Source: an uncultured Eubacterium sp. (lineage in GTDB: Bacteria; Bacillota; Clostridia; Oscillospirales; Acutalibacteraceae). Taken from it: a stretch of 64,000 bases of DNA. Location: positions 13,442 to 77,441 of the forward strand of contig CAJUDJ010000005.1 of the NCBI GenBank assembly GCA_910584985.1, given 5' to 3'. The notes under the pieces are model-generated. The model made no database searches, was not told the DNA's origin, and worked only from the letters and a program-made list of their open reading frames with translations. Numbering within the stretch: position 1 is the first letter of the stretch; each line of letters begins with the position of its first letter. Made by a program: the position numbers and the translations under genes. This document shows positions 14,708-23,203 of this stretch, piece after piece.

Positions 14708-15973
14708 ATGGGTAAAAAAGGGCAGAAAAGGCTTCCGAAAATCAAGCCGATAAATAATTTTGCAATGCTTCTGATTATATCTGTTTTCCAGCTTGTAACC
14801 GCGTTTCTTGCTGCTTACAGCGGCGAAGCCTTTGAAAGCAAGGTTATGATAGCTGCAGCACTGCTTGCAGCAACGGAATGGATTTATCTGATTGCATTTT
14901 ATACCATTATGCACAGACGGAATTTTGAACTTGAGCTTATTGCATTTTTTCTTTGCGGCACAGGACTTTCCGTTATCGGCTCCGTAAATGCGGAGAGTGC
15001 ACTTAAGCAGTATTTTATGATTCTTGCCGGGATATGCATATATATTTTTATGGTGTTTATACTCGGTAATGTGGATTTATGCATGAAGCTGCGCCTGCCT
15101 GTTGCGGTGGGGGCGATACTGCTTCTGATTGTAAACCTTGCAATTGCAAAGGTAACAAACGGTGCAAGAAACTGGATAACCATAGGCGGCATTACCTTTC
15201 AGCCGTCTGAATTTGTAAAAATTGCATTTGTTTTTGTAGGTGCGGCAACGCTTGAAAAAATACAGACCAGTAAAAATATTTTTGCCTATATCGGTTTTTC
15301 GGTTGCCTGTGTGGGCGCACTGGTTTTAATTAAGGATTTCGGCACGGCACTGGTGTTTTTCATTACATTTCTGATTATTGCCTTTATGACCTCGGGTGAT
15401 ATAAAAACCATTATTCTTGCTGTTGCTTCCGCCGTACTGGGTGCCGGAATTGTGGTGAAATACAAATCTTATGTAACCGCAAGGTTTTCGGTTTACCGCC
15501 ACATCTGGGAACCTGATTTTTACAACGGAAGCGGTTATCAGCAAACCAGAACGCTGGTGGGTATCGCTTCGGGCGGCCTTCTGGGCCTTGGAATCGGAAA
15601 CGGAAATACAAGGCATGTGTTTGCGTCAACAACGGATTTGATTTTTGGCGTTATCTGTGAGGAATGGGGCTTTATTTTTGCCGTTATTCTTGTGCTCACT
15701 TTTGTTGCGATAGCTGTTTCGGCACTGATTAATTCGATTGCTTCCAGATCCACCTTCTACTCCATTGCCGCAGTGGCAGGCGCAGGTATGCTGCTTTTCC
15801 AGACGGCACTTAATATTTTCGGCATCACGGATGTGCTTCCGCTTACAGGTGTAACACTTCCGTTTGTAAGCCAGGGTGGGTCGTCCATGATGTGTTGCTG
15901 GGCAGTGCTTGCATTTATTAAGGCTTCTGATGTGCGCACCTATAATTATCTTGGGGGTGTGAAGAAAAAATGA
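14708..15973 (+). CDS. SEDS peptidoglycan glycosyltransferase (FtsW/RodA/SpoVE family)
   Basis: Polytopic (about 10 segments) lipid II polymerase that extends glycan chains together with a class B PBP. The 421 aa protein contains GARNWITIGGITFQPSEF, LVLIKDFGTALVFF, the extracellular STTDLIFGVICEEWG motif with the catalytic-type acidic residue and the C-terminal LPFVSQGGSSM signature. AGGTGG precedes the ATG at 14708; the open frame before it overlaps the FHA gene and does not match the family. Its end overlaps the PBP gene by 4 bases (ATGA), consistent with a stoichiometric SEDS-PBP pair. RodA-like versus FtsW-like function cannot be decided from sequence alone. Confidence 0.93.
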   Translation: MGKKGQKRLPKIKPINNFAMLLIISVFQLVTAFLAAYSGEAFESKVMIAAALLAATEWIYLIAFYTIMHRRNFELELIAFFLCGTGLSVIGSVNAESALKQYFMILAGICIYIFMVFILGNVDLCMKLRLPVAVGAILLLIVNLAIAKVTNGARNWITIGGITFQPSEFVKIAFVFVGAATLEKIQTSKNIFAYIGFSVACVGALVLIKDFGTALVFFITFLIIAFMTSGDIKTIILAVASAVLGAGIVVKYKSYVTARFSVYRHIWEPDFYNGSGYQQTRTLVGIASGGLLGLGIGNGNTRHVFASTTDLIFGVICEEWGFIFAVILVLTFVAIAVSALINSIASRSTFYSIAAVAGAGMLLFQTALNIFGITDVLPLTGVTLPFVSQGGSSMMCCWAVLAFIKASDVRTYNYLGGVKKK

Positions 15974-17370
15974 AAATGATTACAAGAAGGGGCATTTTCC
16001 TCTGGATTTTATCTGTTCTTTTTCTGTGCGGCCTTATTTTTATGACGGCAAGCCTTATTGAAGACGGCGATGAATGGGTTATGAAGTTTTATAACAGCCA
16101 TGTTTACAGCGATGGAAAGCTGATTGCTGCCGGTTCCGTCAGAGACAGGGACGGCGCGGTGCTTGCGGAAACCAAGGACGGCGACCGTGTTTATAATGAA
16201 AATAAAATAACAAGAATGGCCAATCTTCACGCTGTGGGAGATATGAGAGGTTTTATTTCAACAGGTGTGCAGTCTGTTTTTGAATCCGAGCTTGTGGGCT
16301 ATAATGTGGTTTCGGGTGTATATGGAATTGAAAGCAGTAGAAGCGGAAATGATCTGAAGCTTACGATTGATTCCGAAATCAATCAGATTGCCTATAATGC
16401 GCTTGAGGGAAGAAAGGGCACAATCGGCGTTGTAAATTATAAAACGGGCGATATTGTATGCATGATTTCTGCACCAACCTATGATGTGAATAATGTTCCC
16501 CGTGATATTAATACGAATAGTAAATACGAAGGCGTATATATGAATCGTTTTCTTACAGGGCTTTATACGCCGGGTTCAACCTTTAAAATTGTATCCACAA
16601 TATGTGCACTCGAAAACTTAGGCAATGATGTGCTTACAAGAAGCTGGACCTGTAACAGAATACTGGATGTTGACGGAATAAAAGAAGATAATATTATCTG
16701 CAACGGAAGGCACGGTAAAGTGGATTTTGAAGAAGCACTTGCAAAAAGCTGCAACTCGGCTTTCGGCGAGCTTACGATAGAGCTTGGCCCGGATAAACTC
16801 AGGGCAACCACTGAAAAGCTCGGCTTAACCTCTTCTGTTACCGTAAGCGGGAAAATTGCATCCACGGCAGGCAGGTTTCCGCTGAAAAGCGATGCGGCGG
16901 ATACAACGGTGGGATGGACAGGTATAGGCCAGGGTGAAACGCTGGTAAATCCGGCATCCATGCTTCGCCTGATGTGTGCCATTGCAAATGACGGAAAAGC
17001 AGTTTCATTTAATATAATAGATACCTTTTCCAATCAGGCAGGCAAAAAACTCGGCATAACTTTTAAGGCGGATGAAACTCAGCTGATTAGTTCTGAAACG
17101 GCTGCAACGGTTAAGAAGCTGATGCGGAACAATGTTACGGCACAGTATGGGGAATCCAATTTCAAGGGCCTTAATATATGTGCAAAATCAGGAACGGCTG
17201 AAATTGATGATGTGTCTGAGCATAACACGGCATGGTTTGTCGGTTTTCTGGATGACAGCGAGCATCCCTATGCCTTTGTGGTTGTTGCCGAAAGAGGAAA
17301 TTACGGTGCTAAGGTAGCAGGCGCAATGGCGAATAAAGTGCTTCAGGCAATTTTGGAACAGGATAAATAA
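15970..17370 (+). CDS. Class B penicillin-binding protein (transpeptidase), short PBP2/PbpA-like
   Basis: Cross-links peptidoglycan outside the membrane. A short cytoplasmic tail and one membrane anchor (GIFLWILSVLFLCGLIFM) lead to the extracytoplasmic part. Active-site motifs are all present: STFK (Ser203), SCN (Ser260) and KSGT (Lys406). The N-terminal pedestal is short (RDRDGAVLAETKDGDRVYNE), so at 466 aa the protein resembles mycobacterial PbpA rather than large PBP2. ATGA overlap with the SEDS gene indicates coupling. hflX follows after only 3 bases, so this operon may extend further. Confidence 0.93.
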   Translation: MKMITRRGIFLWILSVLFLCGLIFMTASLIEDGDEWVMKFYNSHVYSDGKLIAAGSVRDRDGAVLAETKDGDRVYNENKITRMANLHAVGDMRGFISTGVQSVFESELVGYNVVSGVYGIESSRSGNDLKLTIDSEINQIAYNALEGRKGTIGVVNYKTGDIVCMISAPTYDVNNVPRDINTNSKYEGVYMNRFLTGLYTPGSTFKIVSTICALENLGNDVLTRSWTCNRILDVDGIKEDNIICNGRHGKVDFEEALAKSCNSAFGELTIELGPDKLRATTEKLGLTSSVTVSGKIASTAGRFPLKSDAADTTVGWTGIGQGETLVNPASMLRLMCAIANDGKAVSFNIIDTFSNQAGKKLGITFKADETQLISSETAATVKKLMRNNVTAQYGESNFKGLNICAKSGTAEIDDVSEHNTAWFVGFLDDSEHPYAFVVVAERGNYGAKVAGAMANKVLQAILEQDK

Positions 17371-17373
17371 TGC

Positions 17374-18633
17374 ATGGAAGAAATAAATTTTGAAAAAAAG
17401 GCGGAAAGGGCACTGCTTATTTCCGTTGATACCGGCGATTTTGATGCCGATGCATCCATAAACGAGCTTTCGGAGCTTGCCAAAACTGCGGGTGCAGAGG
17501 TTGTTGGCATGATGGTGCAGAAAAAAGCAGCTCCGTCCGCAGCTTCCTTTGTGGGTTCGGGCAGGCTGAGCGAAATTGCACATTTTTGTAAAATAAATGA
17601 TATTGATATTCTGATTGCGGATGCAGAACTTACCCCTGTGCAGGTGAGAAATATTGAGGATTTTGCAGATGTTAAAGTGGTTGACAGAACAACGCTGATA
17701 CTTGATATTTTTGCAAAAAGAGCCCATTCCGCCGAGGGTAAAATTCAGGTTGAGCTGGCACAGCTGAAATATGCACTGCCCCGTCTTTCAGGACAGGGAA
17801 AAAATCTTTCAAGGCTCGGCGGCGGAATCGGCACAAGAGGGCCTGGCGAAACGAAGCTCGAATCGGATAAGCGCCATATCAGAAAAAGAATACAGTATCT
17901 GAATGAAAGCCTTGTTAAAATTGAAAAGCGCAGGCAGGCTGTGCACCGCCGCAGACAGAAGAACGGAGCTTATGCGGTTGCTATTGTCGGCTATACAAAC
18001 GCAGGAAAATCAACGCTGATGAACCGGCTTACCGATGCAGGCGTGCTGGAAGAAAACAAGCTGTTTGCAACGCTTGATCCCACTGCAAGAAAGCTTACAC
18101 TGCCGGACGGTAGACAGGTGATGCTGATTGATACGGTCGGGCTTGTAAGAAGGCTTCCCCATCAGCTTGTGGATGCCTTTAAATCCACGCTTGAGGAAGC
18201 GCTGTGGGCGGATGTTATTCTGAATGTTTGTGATGCCTCAAGTGAAGAATGCAGCGAGCATGTTAAGGTTACAAATGATTTGCTTTCTGCACTAGGCTGT
18301 GATGGAAAGCCGATTATCAATGTTCTGAATAAATGCGATCTGCTTCCCGATTTGCTGGATTTTCTGCTGATCGGAAGAAGTGTAAGAATCAGTGCCAAAA
18401 CAGGACTTGGAATAGAAAGCCTTCTGGAGGAAATTTCAAAGGCTCTTCCGGAAAAAACAGTGTCTGTTAAGCTGCTTATTCCGTTTTCCGAAGCCAGAAT
18501 CGTAAACGAAATCAGACAACACGGAACAGTAGAGACAGAGGAATACACGGAAAACGGTATAAAAATAACTGCCTGTGCCAAAACAGATTATATTGAAACC
18601 GTAAAAGAATATATCATCGGCAGTGAATCGTAA
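17374..18633 (+). CDS. hflX: GTPase HflX
   Basis: Ribosome-associated GTPase that binds the 50S subunit and rescues or splits stalled or stress-damaged ribosomes. The 419 aa protein has the N-terminal HflX domain, the glycine-rich linker LSRLGGGIGTRGPGETKLE, a helical segment (HIRKRIQYLNESLVKIEKRR) and the G domain: GYTNAGKST (~206), DTVGLVRRLP (G3) and NKCD (G4). The C-terminal extra domain is present. The gene starts 3 bases after the PBP stop. The ATG at 17374 has only a weak RBS; coupling to upstream translation is likely. Confidence 0.95.
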   Translation: MEEINFEKKAERALLISVDTGDFDADASINELSELAKTAGAEVVGMMVQKKAAPSAASFVGSGRLSEIAHFCKINDIDILIADAELTPVQVRNIEDFADVKVVDRTTLILDIFAKRAHSAEGKIQVELAQLKYALPRLSGQGKNLSRLGGGIGTRGPGETKLESDKRHIRKRIQYLNESLVKIEKRRQAVHRRRQKNGAYAVAIVGYTNAGKSTLMNRLTDAGVLEENKLFATLDPTARKLTLPDGRQVMLIDTVGLVRRLPHQLVDAFKSTLEEALWADVILNVCDASSEECSEHVKVTNDLLSALGCDGKPIINVLNKCDLLPDLLDFLLIGRSVRISAKTGLGIESLLEEISKALPEKTVSVKLLIPFSEARIVNEIRQHGTVETEEYTENGIKITACAKTDYIETVKEYIIGSES

Positions 18634-18702
18634 TCAGAATCGGTTATAAATCCGGTAATATTTATCAGAAAGCAATCATAAAATCAAATATGAGGTGGTT
18701 TT

Positions 18703-19179
18703 ATGAAAATGCTTACTTTAAGACTGAAGCCGAAAACCATTTTCGGTCTTCTCCTTGTTTTAACGGGAATTGTGGTAATTGTTATCACATTTGCTTCAAA
18801 TCATATCAAAAGCAATGAAAGCGTTATGAATGCCGTTACACTTGAAACAAATGCACAGCGTGAGGAATATTTAACTTCCCTTGGCTGGGAGTTTAAAACA
18901 GACTGTGAAGAAAAGCAGGTTAAAATTCCTGCCGAATTCAATGATGTGTATTCAAGATATAACGAAATTCAGAAATCGCAGGGTTTTGATCTGGAACAGT
19001 ATAAAGGACAGGAGGTTACTGTTTATACATACAACATAACCAATTACAGCGGTTATGAAAACAGGGACTGCATATATGCAAATCTTCTTGTCTGCAACAA
19101 TATGCTGATTGGGGGCGATGTGTGCTCCACCTCTGTTTCGGACGGCTTTATGCAGTCGTTGAAAAAGCAGCAGCCTTAA
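18703..19179 (+). CDS. DUF4830-type membrane-anchored protein
   Basis: A 158 aa protein with one N-terminal membrane segment (TIFGLLLVLTGIVVIVITFA) and an extracytoplasmic domain. The pattern LGWEFKTDCEEKQVKIPAEF, then YNEIQKSQGFDLEQYKGQ and VTVYTYNITNYSGY, is characteristic of DUF4830, a small family in Clostridia with no assigned function. GAGGTGG precedes the ATG. It is 9 bases upstream of rsuA and probably cotranscribed. Function is unknown. Confidence 0.8.
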   Translation: MKMLTLRLKPKTIFGLLLVLTGIVVIVITFASNHIKSNESVMNAVTLETNAQREEYLTSLGWEFKTDCEEKQVKIPAEFNDVYSRYNEIQKSQGFDLEQYKGQEVTVYTYNITNYSGYENRDCIYANLLVCNNMLIGGDVCSTSVSDGFMQSLKKQQP

Positions 19180-19188
19180 TTATGATTT

Positions 19189-19902
19189 ATGGAAAGAATA
19201 GATAAAATTATTTCAACAGAACTGAATATCGCAAGAACAGGCGCAAGGGAGCTAATAAAATCGGGAAAGGTTTTTTTGAACGGTGTGCCTGTAAAATCCG
19301 CTTCTTTGAAAATAAATGAGGAAAGCGATATTCTGAATATCGGCGGAAAAGAAATACGATTCAGAAAATATGTTTATATTATGATGAATAAGCCGGAGGG
19401 TGTTATTTCCTCTACGGACGGAAGAAAAACTGCCGAGAAAACCGTGATAGATATTCTGCCGGATGAAATGAAAAGAAAAAATCTTTTTCCTGCCGGCAGG
19501 TTGGATAAAAATACAACAGGCTTTGTTCTGATAACAGATGACGGCAACTTTGCCCATAGAATTCTGAGCCCGAAAAGCCATATCCCGAAAACCTATATTG
19601 CAGGGCTGGATAAACCCTTTGACGATATTGTTTTGAAAGCTTTCCAGAGCGGAATGACAATCGGCAGTGATGTGTGCATGCCGGCAGTTCTGGAAGCAGT
19701 GAACGGGGATTTTAAAACTGCCCGTGTTGTTATAAAGCAGGGAATGTATCATCAGATTAAAAGAATGTTCAAAAGCTTCGGCATAGAGGTTTTAAGCCTT
19801 AAACGAATTAAGATGGGAAAACTGTGCCTGGACGAGGCTCTTGCGCCCGGAGCATGCAGATTTATTGACAAAAAAGAGCTTGAAATGATTCTTTCGGAAT
19901 AA
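19189..19902 (+). CDS. rsuA: RsuA/RluB-family rRNA pseudouridine synthase
   Basis: Converts a specific uridine in rRNA to pseudouridine; the RsuA branch targets 16S U516. Residues 1-60 form an S4-like RNA-binding domain (MERIDKIISTELNIARTGAR). The catalytic domain follows, with YIMMNKPEGVISS, the Asp-containing core PAGRLDKNTTGFVLITDDG and the C-terminal GMYHQIKRMF. 237 aa is normal. The ATG at 19189 has GATTTATGGAA context and only a weak RBS. Assignment to RsuA rather than RluB/RluE rests on overall resemblance. Confidence 0.9.
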   Translation: MERIDKIISTELNIARTGARELIKSGKVFLNGVPVKSASLKINEESDILNIGGKEIRFRKYVYIMMNKPEGVISSTDGRKTAEKTVIDILPDEMKRKNLFPAGRLDKNTTGFVLITDDGNFAHRILSPKSHIPKTYIAGLDKPFDDIVLKAFQSGMTIGSDVCMPAVLEAVNGDFKTARVVIKQGMYHQIKRMFKSFGIEVLSLKRIKMGKLCLDEALAPGACRFIDKKELEMILSE

Positions 19903-19917
19903 ATGCAGCAATTTGCG

Positions 19918-19972
19918 CCACAATGTTTTAGTGTTTGTCTTGTTTAGACAGCACTATATATTGTGGTTTTTT
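19918..19972 (+). terminator. Intrinsic terminator after rsuA
   Basis: Outer stem CCACAAT (19918-19924)/ATTGTGG (19960-19966), with inner paired segments TAGTG/CACTA and TGTCT/AGACA, followed by TTTTTTATTT. Confidence 0.85.
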
Positions 19973-20033
19973 ATTTAAATATTGGAAGTTTATGCAAGTT
20001 GAACAAAAAAATAATAAAATATTGTTAAAAAGG

Positions 20034-20062
20034 TTGCAAATTGTTTAGAACCATTGTATAAT
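20034..20062 (+). promoter_or_regulatory. Promoter of the CdaR-type regulator gene
   Basis: TTGCAA (20034-20039), 17-base spacer, perfect TATAAT (20057-20062). The leader is about 60 bases. Confidence 0.7.
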
Positions 20063-20132
20063 ATCAACAAGAGAATTATATGCACTTTGTGCAGTTTTTT
20101 AATATGCGTGCAGCATTAAGGGGGAATACATT

Positions 20133-21218
20133 TTGCCGAACAGATTATTTCAGAGCATTGTAAATCAGATGCGGGATTCGATAGACCGCAATATAGGTGT
20201 TGTTGATGAAAGCGGCGCCGTTATTGCCTGCTCAGAGCTTGGGCAGATAGGTGAAATCAGAAAAGGAGTGGTTGCGGCAGGCGTTTTTGCCGGCCTTCAG
20301 ACCTGTGTTGACGGCTGCACATATAAGGCCTTCGGCAATACCGTTCATCCCGAATATGCTGTTTTTCTTGAGGGCACGGATGATACAAGTAAAAGATATG
20401 CCGATATTATTGCAGTTGCAATGGATCAGATCAAGCAGAATAATGATGAAAAGTTTGACCGTTCAAACTTCGTTAAAAATGTTATTCTTGATAATATTCT
20501 GCCCGGTGATATTTATATAAAAAGCCGCGAGCTTCATTTTAATAATGATGCAACAAGAGTTGTGTTTATTATCCGTGTAACGCAGCAGACGGATATTTCT
20601 GTTTATGATGTAATTCAGAACTTTTTCCCCGATAAAACAAAAGATTTTGTTATAAATGTGAATGAAAATGATATTGCGCTTATTAAAGAGGTGCGCCCGA
20701 ATGTTGAAATGAAGGATCTTGAAAAGCTTGCAAGATCCATCTGTGATACGCTGTCAACCGAATTTTACTGCAGTGCACTTGTCGGAATCGGCACCTGTGT
20801 TACAGGAATCAAGGATCTTGCGTATTCTTTCAAAGAAGCGCAGGTGGCACTTGAGGTAGGCAAGGTTTTTGATACCGAACAGCCGATTGTAAGCTATGAA
20901 AATCTGGGTATTGCTCGCCTTATCTATCAGCTTCCCACAACGCTTTGCGATATGTTTCTCAGTGAAGTTTTCAAAACAGGCTCAATCGAATCCCTTGATC
21001 AGGAAACGCTGTTTACCATTCAGAAGTTTTTTGAAAATAATCTGAATGTTTCGGAAACAAGCCGAAAGCTTTTTGTTCACCGAAACACACTGGTTTACCG
21101 CCTTGAAAAAATCAAAAAAATCACAGGTCTTGATCTGCGTGAATTTGATGATGCCATTGTATTTAAAGTAGCCCTTATGGTGAATAAATATCTGGAATCC
21201 AGCCCTGTTAAATATTAA
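20133..21218 (+). CDS. CdaR/PucR-type transcriptional regulator
   Basis: A 361 aa regulator with an N-terminal putative sugar-diacid recognition domain (QMRDSIDRNIGVVDESGAVIA, about residues 5-130), a middle GGDEF-like linker region and a C-terminal HTH_30 (FFENNLNVSETSRKLFVHRN, about 295-345). The family controls sugar acid, purine or proline catabolism, but no such genes are adjacent. It uses a TTG start at 20133 with AAGGGGG upstream. It is monocistronic, with a terminator at 21224, and lies upstream of ftsEX without being in that operon. The regulated target is unknown. Confidence 0.87.
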   Translation: MPNRLFQSIVNQMRDSIDRNIGVVDESGAVIACSELGQIGEIRKGVVAAGVFAGLQTCVDGCTYKAFGNTVHPEYAVFLEGTDDTSKRYADIIAVAMDQIKQNNDEKFDRSNFVKNVILDNILPGDIYIKSRELHFNNDATRVVFIIRVTQQTDISVYDVIQNFFPDKTKDFVINVNENDIALIKEVRPNVEMKDLEKLARSICDTLSTEFYCSALVGIGTCVTGIKDLAYSFKEAQVALEVGKVFDTEQPIVSYENLGIARLIYQLPTTLCDMFLSEVFKTGSIESLDQETLFTIQKFFENNLNVSETSRKLFVHRNTLVYRLEKIKKITGLDLREFDDAIVFKVALMVNKYLESSPVKY

Positions 21219-21223
21219 TTTAT

Positions 21224-21253
21224 AAATCCTTCCTTTTACAGGAAGGATTTTTG
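21224..21253 (+). terminator. Intrinsic terminator
   Basis: AAATCCTTCCT (21224-21234) with AGGAAGGATTT (21240-21250), an 11-bp stem; the T-run TTTTTGA partly overlaps the stem. Confidence 0.8.
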
Positions 21254-21446
21254 ACTAAATAAGGATTTCCTGGAAAGAATATCCTTTGTGAATTGTTTTG
21301 TTTACAAAATTGTTACATAATTTACAGAAAAACAACAGCAAGACACTTGATTTATATTGTTAAATGTTTTATTATATATTAATGTAGACTGAAAGCAGAT
21401 AAAGGATAATAAACAAAATAATTTTAAAATAACAGAGGTAAAAATC

Positions 21447-22283
21447 GTGATTGAATTTCGCAATGTTTCAAAGGTGTACGGAAGCAACGGCACTAAAGCA
21501 CTGAACAATGTTAATATCAAGATTGAAGACGGTGAATTCGTTTTCGTTGTTGGTGCTTCCGGTGCAGGCAAAAGTACATTTCTGAAGCTGATTATGCATG
21601 AGGAGAAACCGTCAGAGGGTGCTGTAATCGTTGGTGATTATTCCTCTGAAACCATAAAGAAAAGGCAGGTGCCTTATTACAGAAGAACAATGGGAATTGT
21701 TTTTCAGGATTTCCGGCTTATTCCGAAAATGAGCGTTTATGATAATGTGGCGTTTGCAATGCGTGTTATCGGTGCAAAGGAAAAGGAAATCAGAAAAAGA
21801 GTGCCTTATATTCTTCAGCTTGTGGGCTTATCACACAAGGCACGCTCTATGCCGAATGAGCTTTCGGGCGGCGAACAGCAGCGTGTTTCGCTTGCACGTG
21901 CACTTGTGAATAATCCGAGGCTTATTGTTGCGGACGAGCCCACGGGAAATGTGGACCCGGAAATGAGCCATGAAATTGTGGATATGCTTACAAAGATAAA
22001 CAACAACGGCACAACCGTTATTATGGTAACACATGAGCATGACCTTGTGCGTGCATTTCCGCGCCGTGTTATCGTTATCAAGAATGGCGAAGTAGTTTCG
22101 GATACACCTGATCCCACACATGCACAGTTTGACGATTATTCTGAAACAGAAAAATCAACAGATATGTTTTTCTATAATGAGGATATAAAACTTGGTGAAG
22201 AGGTTGAAGATATTTTTGATTCAATAGATACGGATTACAGCAGCTCGGCCTCCCAATCGGAAGAGAACGGAGGTAAGGAATAA
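21447..22283 (+). CDS. ftsE: Cell division ATP-binding protein FtsE
   Basis: ATPase of the FtsEX complex, which activates peptidoglycan hydrolases at the membrane. Walker A is GASGAGKS (residues 36-43), signature ELSGGEQQRVSLARA, Walker B LIVADEPTGNVDPE and switch MVTHEHD. It starts with GTG at 21447 after AGAGG. At 278 aa it is longer than the usual ~225-230 because of an acidic C-terminal tail (from ~225: DPTHAQFDDYSETEKSTD... ending SQSEENGGKE). TAATG overlap with ftsX gives tight coupling. The neighbouring hydrolases suggest the regulated partners. Confidence 0.95.
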   Translation: MIEFRNVSKVYGSNGTKALNNVNIKIEDGEFVFVVGASGAGKSTFLKLIMHEEKPSEGAVIVGDYSSETIKKRQVPYYRRTMGIVFQDFRLIPKMSVYDNVAFAMRVIGAKEKEIRKRVPYILQLVGLSHKARSMPNELSGGEQQRVSLARALVNNPRLIVADEPTGNVDPEMSHEIVDMLTKINNNGTTVIMVTHEHDLVRAFPRRVIVIKNGEVVSDTPDPTHAQFDDYSETEKSTDMFFYNEDIKLGEEVEDIFDSIDTDYSSSASQSEENGGKE

Positions 22284-23203
22284 TGACTGCATCAAGCTTC
22301 AGATACCTTTTTAAAGAGGGCTTCAGAAATACATGGACAAACAGAATGATGAGTATTGCGTCTATCTGTGTTTTAATGAGCTGCCTTGTGCTTATGGGCT
22401 GTGCAACCATGATATTTCTGAATATAGATTCATTGCTCGGCAGAATTGAAGATGAAAATGTTGTTATGGTTTTTGTTCAGGATGACACAACGGATCAGGA
22501 ACTGAAGGCAATGGAAAAAGCACTTAAAAAAACAGATAATATCAAAGCTGTGGATTTCGTTCCCAAGGAAGATGCTTATGCAGAGCAGCTTTCAACTATG
22601 GATGAGGCTGCAAGGAAGTTCTTTACGGAAATAAGCTCGGATATTCCGCTGCCCGATGCCTTTAAGGTTACTGTGGATGATTTAACAAAATTTGACAGCA
22701 CACTGAACAATATAAAAGAGATGGAGCATATTGAAACCATCCGGGAAAACAAGGATCTTGCAAGAAAACTGGTTACAATCCGAAAGGGAATTGAAATTAT
22801 AGCAGTTGTTATTGTTGCGGTTCTTTTTGCAATCAGCGTCTTTATTATTTCAAACACAATTAAATTAACCGTATATTCAAGAAGGCTTGAAATCAGCATT
22901 ATGAAATCGGTCGGTGCAACAAACGGCTTTGTGCGGCTGCCCTTTGTGGTGGAGGGTATGATTCTCGGAATTGTTGCCGGAATTGTTTCGCTTGGACTTG
23001 TATGGGGCTTTTACGAATTTGCCATTACGCAGTTTAAGGATTTGATAGATTCCCTTGGGCTTGAGGCACTTTCCTTTATGGATTATGCGCTTCCGATGCT
23101 CGGTGCATTTGTTGCAATCGGTATTTTAACAGGTGTGGGCGGATCTATTATAACCATGAGCCGTTATCTTAATAAGGAAGGCAGTGAGATAAGTGGGGTT
23201 TAA
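22283..23203 (+). CDS. ftsX: Cell division membrane protein FtsX
   Basis: Permease-like subunit of FtsEX. The 306 aa protein has four membrane segments: one after residue ~25 (MMSIASICVLMSCLVLMGCA) and three in the last 140 residues (IIAVVIVAVLFAISVFIIS, LGIVAGIVSLGLVWGF, MLGAFVAIGILTGVGGSI). Between the first and second is the ~130-residue extracellular domain that contacts coiled-coil hydrolase activators. The sequence SRRLEISIMKSVGATNGFVR is the conserved cytoplasmic coupling region. Its end overlaps the first M23 gene by 11 bases. Confidence 0.95.
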   Translation: MTASSFRYLFKEGFRNTWTNRMMSIASICVLMSCLVLMGCATMIFLNIDSLLGRIEDENVVMVFVQDDTTDQELKAMEKALKKTDNIKAVDFVPKEDAYAEQLSTMDEAARKFFTEISSDIPLPDAFKVTVDDLTKFDSTLNNIKEMEHIETIRENKDLARKLVTIRKGIEIIAVVIVAVLFAISVFIISNTIKLTVYSRRLEISIMKSVGATNGFVRLPFVVEGMILGIVAGIVSLGLVWGFYEFAITQFKDLIDSLGLEALSFMDYALPMLGAFVAIGILTGVGGSIITMSRYLNKEGSEISGV

